The position numbers and the translations under genes were made by a program. DNA of 16,535 nucleotides from JANMEX01 sp031423755 (GTDB taxonomy: Bacteria; Pseudomonadota; Alphaproteobacteria; Rhizobiales; Rhizobiaceae): contig JANPGC010000275.1 in NCBI GenBank assembly GCA_031423755.1, forward strand, positions 1-16,535. The letters run 5' to 3'. Each line of letters opens with the position of its first letter. The first letter of the stretch is position 1. Below the pieces are notes generated by a model that saw nothing but the letters and a program-made list of their open reading frames with translations, ran no database searches and was not told the DNA's origin. Below are positions 14,351-16,535 of the stretch, one piece after another.

Positions 14351-15345
14351 GCGCCAAAGTCCGCCATCTGCGCGGCCATGCGCAACGCCGCGACAAGGCT
14401 GTCAGGCTTCGCTTTGCCGGTGCCAGCAATTGCAAATGCGGTGCCGTGATCGGGCGACGTCCGGATAAAAGGCAGCCCGAGCGTGACGTTGACGGAATCA
14501 TCAAAGCCAAGCGCCTTGGCCGGAATGAGCGCCTGATCGTGATACATGCAAACGGCGACATCATAGGTCTCACGCGCCGCCGGGTGGAACATGGTGTCTG
14601 CCGGAAGCGGACCAAAGGCGTTGATGCCTTCTGCCAGCAATTGCTCGACCGCAGGGCGGATGATGGCGTCATCCTCCTTGCCCAGCGCACCGCCTTCACC
14701 AGCATGAGGATTGACCCCCGCAATTGCGAGACGTGGATGTGCAATTCCAAATCGGGAGCGCAATTCACGGTCAACAATGCGCGCAGTTTCAAGGATCAGC
14801 GTTGTCGTCAGTCGTGTGGTGACTTCGCCCAGCGGGACGTGAATGGTCACCGGCACGGTGCGCAGCAACGGACCGGCAAGCATCATGACGGCGAGGGGCG
14901 CAGCACCATTTGAAGGAGCTGCCAGATGGGCAAGATATTCTGTATGGCCCGGAAAGCGGAACCCGGCGTCGTAAAGCGGCTTCTTGGCAATCGGACAGGT
15001 GACCACCGCAGACGTCTTGCCAGAGACCGTCAGTTCAACCGCCCGGTCGATGGCTTCAATCGTGCCCGAAGCGTTCTCGATTTGCGGAGTGCCCGGTGTT
15101 TCGCGATGGCGGTTCTGAAGAGGGAATATGGGAAGCGAGTCCGCAAAGACATCTGCGGCATCGCCGTGGCCGCACTCCATAATGCGAAGGTCAAGTCCAA
15201 GACGCTTGGAGCGCAAGGAAATTTGGGCGGGATCTGCAATAAGCAGGAACGGCGGCAGATTAAGATCTGCCCTTCGCGCAAAAGCCGCAAGCACGATATC
15301 CGGACCTATGCCGGACGGATCGCCGACTGTGAGCGCGAGAACCAC
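14347..15345 (-). CDS. pdxA: 4-hydroxythreonine-4-phosphate dehydrogenase
   Basis: NAD-dependent oxidation of 4-phosphohydroxy-L-threonine in the DXP-dependent pyridoxal phosphate pathway. It has 332 residues with a GTG start; the family motif TVGDPSGIGPDI begins at residue 6, and no better start lies upstream before the surA stop. The three metal-binding histidines are His169 (TIHVPL), His214 (NPHAGEGG) and His269 (YHDQALIP), and FPGHTEYLA (131-139) contacts substrate. All are present. It lies 11 bases after surA and overlaps rsmA by four bases, so surA-pdxA-rsmA is a tight operon, an arrangement also found in enterobacteria. Confidence 0.96.
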   Translation of the reverse strand: MVLALTVGDPSGIGPDIVLAAFARRADLNLPPFLLIADPAQISLRSKRLGLDLRIMECGHGDAADVFADSLPIFPLQNRHRETPGTPQIENASGTIEAIDRAVELTVSGKTSAVVTCPIAKKPLYDAGFRFPGHTEYLAHLAAPSNGAAPLAVMMLAGPLLRTVPVTIHVPLGEVTTRLTTTLILETARIVDRELRSRFGIAHPRLAIAGVNPHAGEGGALGKEDDAIIRPAVEQLLAEGINAFGPLPADTMFHPAARETYDVAVCMYHDQALIPAKALGFDDSVNVTLGLPFIRTSPDHGTAFAIAGTGKAKPDSLVAALRMAAQMADFGA

Positions 15346-15356
15346 AGACTTAAGCT

Positions 15357-16301
15357 TCAGCGGCGCACAATTTGAGCCTTGTCGCGCAGTTCCTGGAGAT
15401 ACTTCTTGTCGAGTTCCTCGGCACCCTTGTTGCCGCCTTCGGCAACCTGAAGACTCATGGCGGCAGCCTTGTCGTCAGACACTTCCTTGGCGCGGCAAAC
15501 GCCGATGAACTCAACGCCTTTTTCGGTTTCACGCACGCCAGTCGCACCGCCTGCCTGTGTTTTTTTGATCATGTCCGCCCATTCCGGTGGCAATTCCGGC
15601 GCCAGAAAACGACCAAGTTCGCGCACTGTCACATCCTTGAGGCCGGTGGCAAATTGGCGGGTCGTCTCGCAGCCCGCGAAGCGCGCCCGCATCGCGGTGG
15701 CCTCCTTTTTGCGCTGGCCCATGATCTGTCCGCGCTTGGCTGCAGGAACAACGAAAATCACCTGCTGCAGCATGTATTCTGTGGCAGACGGCTTGGGACC
15801 GCCCTTTTCCATCATCTTGCGCACCGCGTCCTGCTCTGAAACCTTGGCAGTCGAGCGGAAACGCGAACCGACAGTTTGGCCCCAGCCCATCTGGATGCGG
15901 ATATATTCCTTGAAATGCTTGGCTGTGACGCCTGACTTGTTGAGAATGTCCTCAAGCTGTGCAGGCTTGAGCTTGTTGCCCTTGGCAAAATTTGCAAAAG
16001 CGTCATTCACCGCTGCATCACCGATGGATATACCGACTCTGCGAATTTCGGCCCGCTTCAAGGCCTCGTCGATGAGTTCCTCATTGGCGACAGCCGCGAG
16101 ATTGCCCTTTTTGCGTTGCAGTTTGAGAAACGCGAGGCGATGGGAGAGATCAAGCGAGGTGATCGGCACCTTGTTGACCGTGATCTTGATATCGCTGGCG
16201 ACCGCAGAGACGTTAAATGCGCCGACCAGAGTCATTGGAACCGGAACAGACAATGTGGCTGCGATCAGCACCAATGCCGCTTTCATTGCCGATTTGTTCA
16301 T
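15357..16301 (-). CDS. surA: SurA-like periplasmic chaperone (degenerate parvulin domain)
   Basis: Periplasmic folding factor for outer-membrane proteins such as LptD. From the ATG at 16301 it has 314 residues; a GTG at 16325 would add eight. The first 36 or so residues are a signal peptide (MNKSAMKAALVLIAATLSV, with a likely cut after VSAVA). A SurA_N-type helical chaperone domain runs from about residue 38 to 155, and one PPIC-like region from about 170 to 275. The usual parvulin histidines (HILI and GYHII motifs) are not seen; the matching places read LQQVIF and GVEFIGV, so isomerase activity is doubtful. The order lptD-surA-pdxA-rsmA matches the classic SurA locus and supports the name. 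Confidence 0.88.
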   Translation of the reverse strand: MNKSAMKAALVLIAATLSVPVPMTLVGAFNVSAVASDIKITVNKVPITSLDLSHRLAFLKLQRKKGNLAAVANEELIDEALKRAEIRRVGISIGDAAVNDAFANFAKGNKLKPAQLEDILNKSGVTAKHFKEYIRIQMGWGQTVGSRFRSTAKVSEQDAVRKMMEKGGPKPSATEYMLQQVIFVVPAAKRGQIMGQRKKEATAMRARFAGCETTRQFATGLKDVTVRELGRFLAPELPPEWADMIKKTQAGGATGVRETEKGVEFIGVCRAKEVSDDKAAAMSLQVAEGGNKGAEELDKKYLQELRDKAQIVRR

Positions 16302-16358
16302 AGCGTCGAACCCACCCAATTCCACCTTCGGCCGGTTTGACCGATAAAGTCACTGAAA

Positions 16359-16376
16359 TGCCCGGTTTATCGGGCA
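16359..16376 (-). terminator. hairpin between lptD and surA
   Basis: TGCCCG (16359-16364) and CGGGCA (16371-16376) are exact inverted repeats around six bases. On the minus strand the stem is followed by only TTTC, so termination would be weak. It lies 20 bases after the lptD stop and 57 bases before surA, where it may reduce read-through or stabilise the lptD message. Confidence 0.35.
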
Positions 16377-16396
16377 AAACAAAGGCAAAGCCCAGC

Positions 16397-16534
16397 CTAT
16401 TCACTAATGCTCTGACGTGTGCCGATATCGCCCAAAGTGCGGAATGACAGGTAGAAGCCAATTGTCCGTTTTGGATCGTCTCTTGTCGTCAATGTGCGGG
16501 TCTCGGAATAGGTCAGCGAATAGGACGTGCAACT
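16397..16534 (-). CDS. lptD: LPS-assembly protein LptD, C-terminal end (partial at right edge)
   Basis: Only the last 45 residues are in the window; they run leftward to a TAG at 16397. They contain SCTSYSLTYSETRTLT, then RTIGFYLSFRTLGDIGTR, which are alternating beta-strands like the last strands of the outer-membrane LptD barrel. A cysteine near the C-terminus and a final LSFRTLGDIG-type strand are typical of alphaproteobacterial LptD. LptD inserts lipopolysaccharide into the outer leaflet. Its place upstream of surA and pdxA is the conserved arrangement and carries much of the assignment, since the fragment is short. Confidence 0.85.
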   Translation of the reverse strand, partial: SCTSYSLTYSETRTLTTRDDPKRTIGFYLSFRTLGDIGTRQSISE

Positions 16535-16535
16535 G

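Overview
The window is a chromosomal stretch of an alphaproteobacterium, most likely of the Hyphomicrobiales (Rhizobiales). The order fabD-fabG ... acpP-fabF-mltG-yicC-gmk facing lptD-surA-pdxA-rsmA is typical of that group, the DNA is moderately GC-rich, and the proteins read like rhizobial orthologues. The genus cannot be fixed from the sequence alone. I see no rRNA, tRNA, CRISPR array, prophage or insertion sequence.

Layout. Bases 2-610 (+): C-terminal part of an iron-sulfur bacterial cryptochrome/photolyase, cut by the left edge. Bases 614-4261 (-): an orphan class I methyltransferase, the radC-map pair, and a sodium/calcium exchanger that is divergent from fabD. Bases 4423-6125 (+): fabD-fabG. 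Bases 6145-8025: a LysR regulator (-) divergent from a second methyltransferase (+), an apparent insertion into the fatty-acid cluster, followed by about 370 bases without a convincing gene. Bases 8393-12815 (+): acpP, fabF, mltG, yicC and gmk. Bases 12838-13448 (-): a HigBA toxin-antitoxin module convergent with gmk. Bases 13520-16534 (-): rsmA, pdxA, surA and the C-terminal end of lptD, cut by the right edge.

Function. FabD, FabG, AcpP and FabF are the core of type II fatty-acid synthesis: malonyl loading, ketoreduction, acyl carrier and chain elongation. MltG trims nascent peptidoglycan, YicC is an RNase-family protein and Gmk makes GDP. On the other strand LptD and SurA belong to outer-membrane biogenesis, PdxA to vitamin B6 synthesis and RsmA to 30S ribosome maturation. 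Map removes initiator methionine.

Most genes are ordinary housekeeping genes. The parts worth a second look are mostly non-coding. They are a near-perfect 20-base palindrome between a candidate -35 box and the fabD start, a terminator-like hairpin between acpP and fabF, an ACCC-repeat/palindrome array and a separate 11-bp hairpin between the exchanger and map, a perfect palindrome at the higBA promoter, and the LysR/methyltransferase block that splits fabDG from acpP-fabF. I found no clear evidence of a wholly new multi-gene system.
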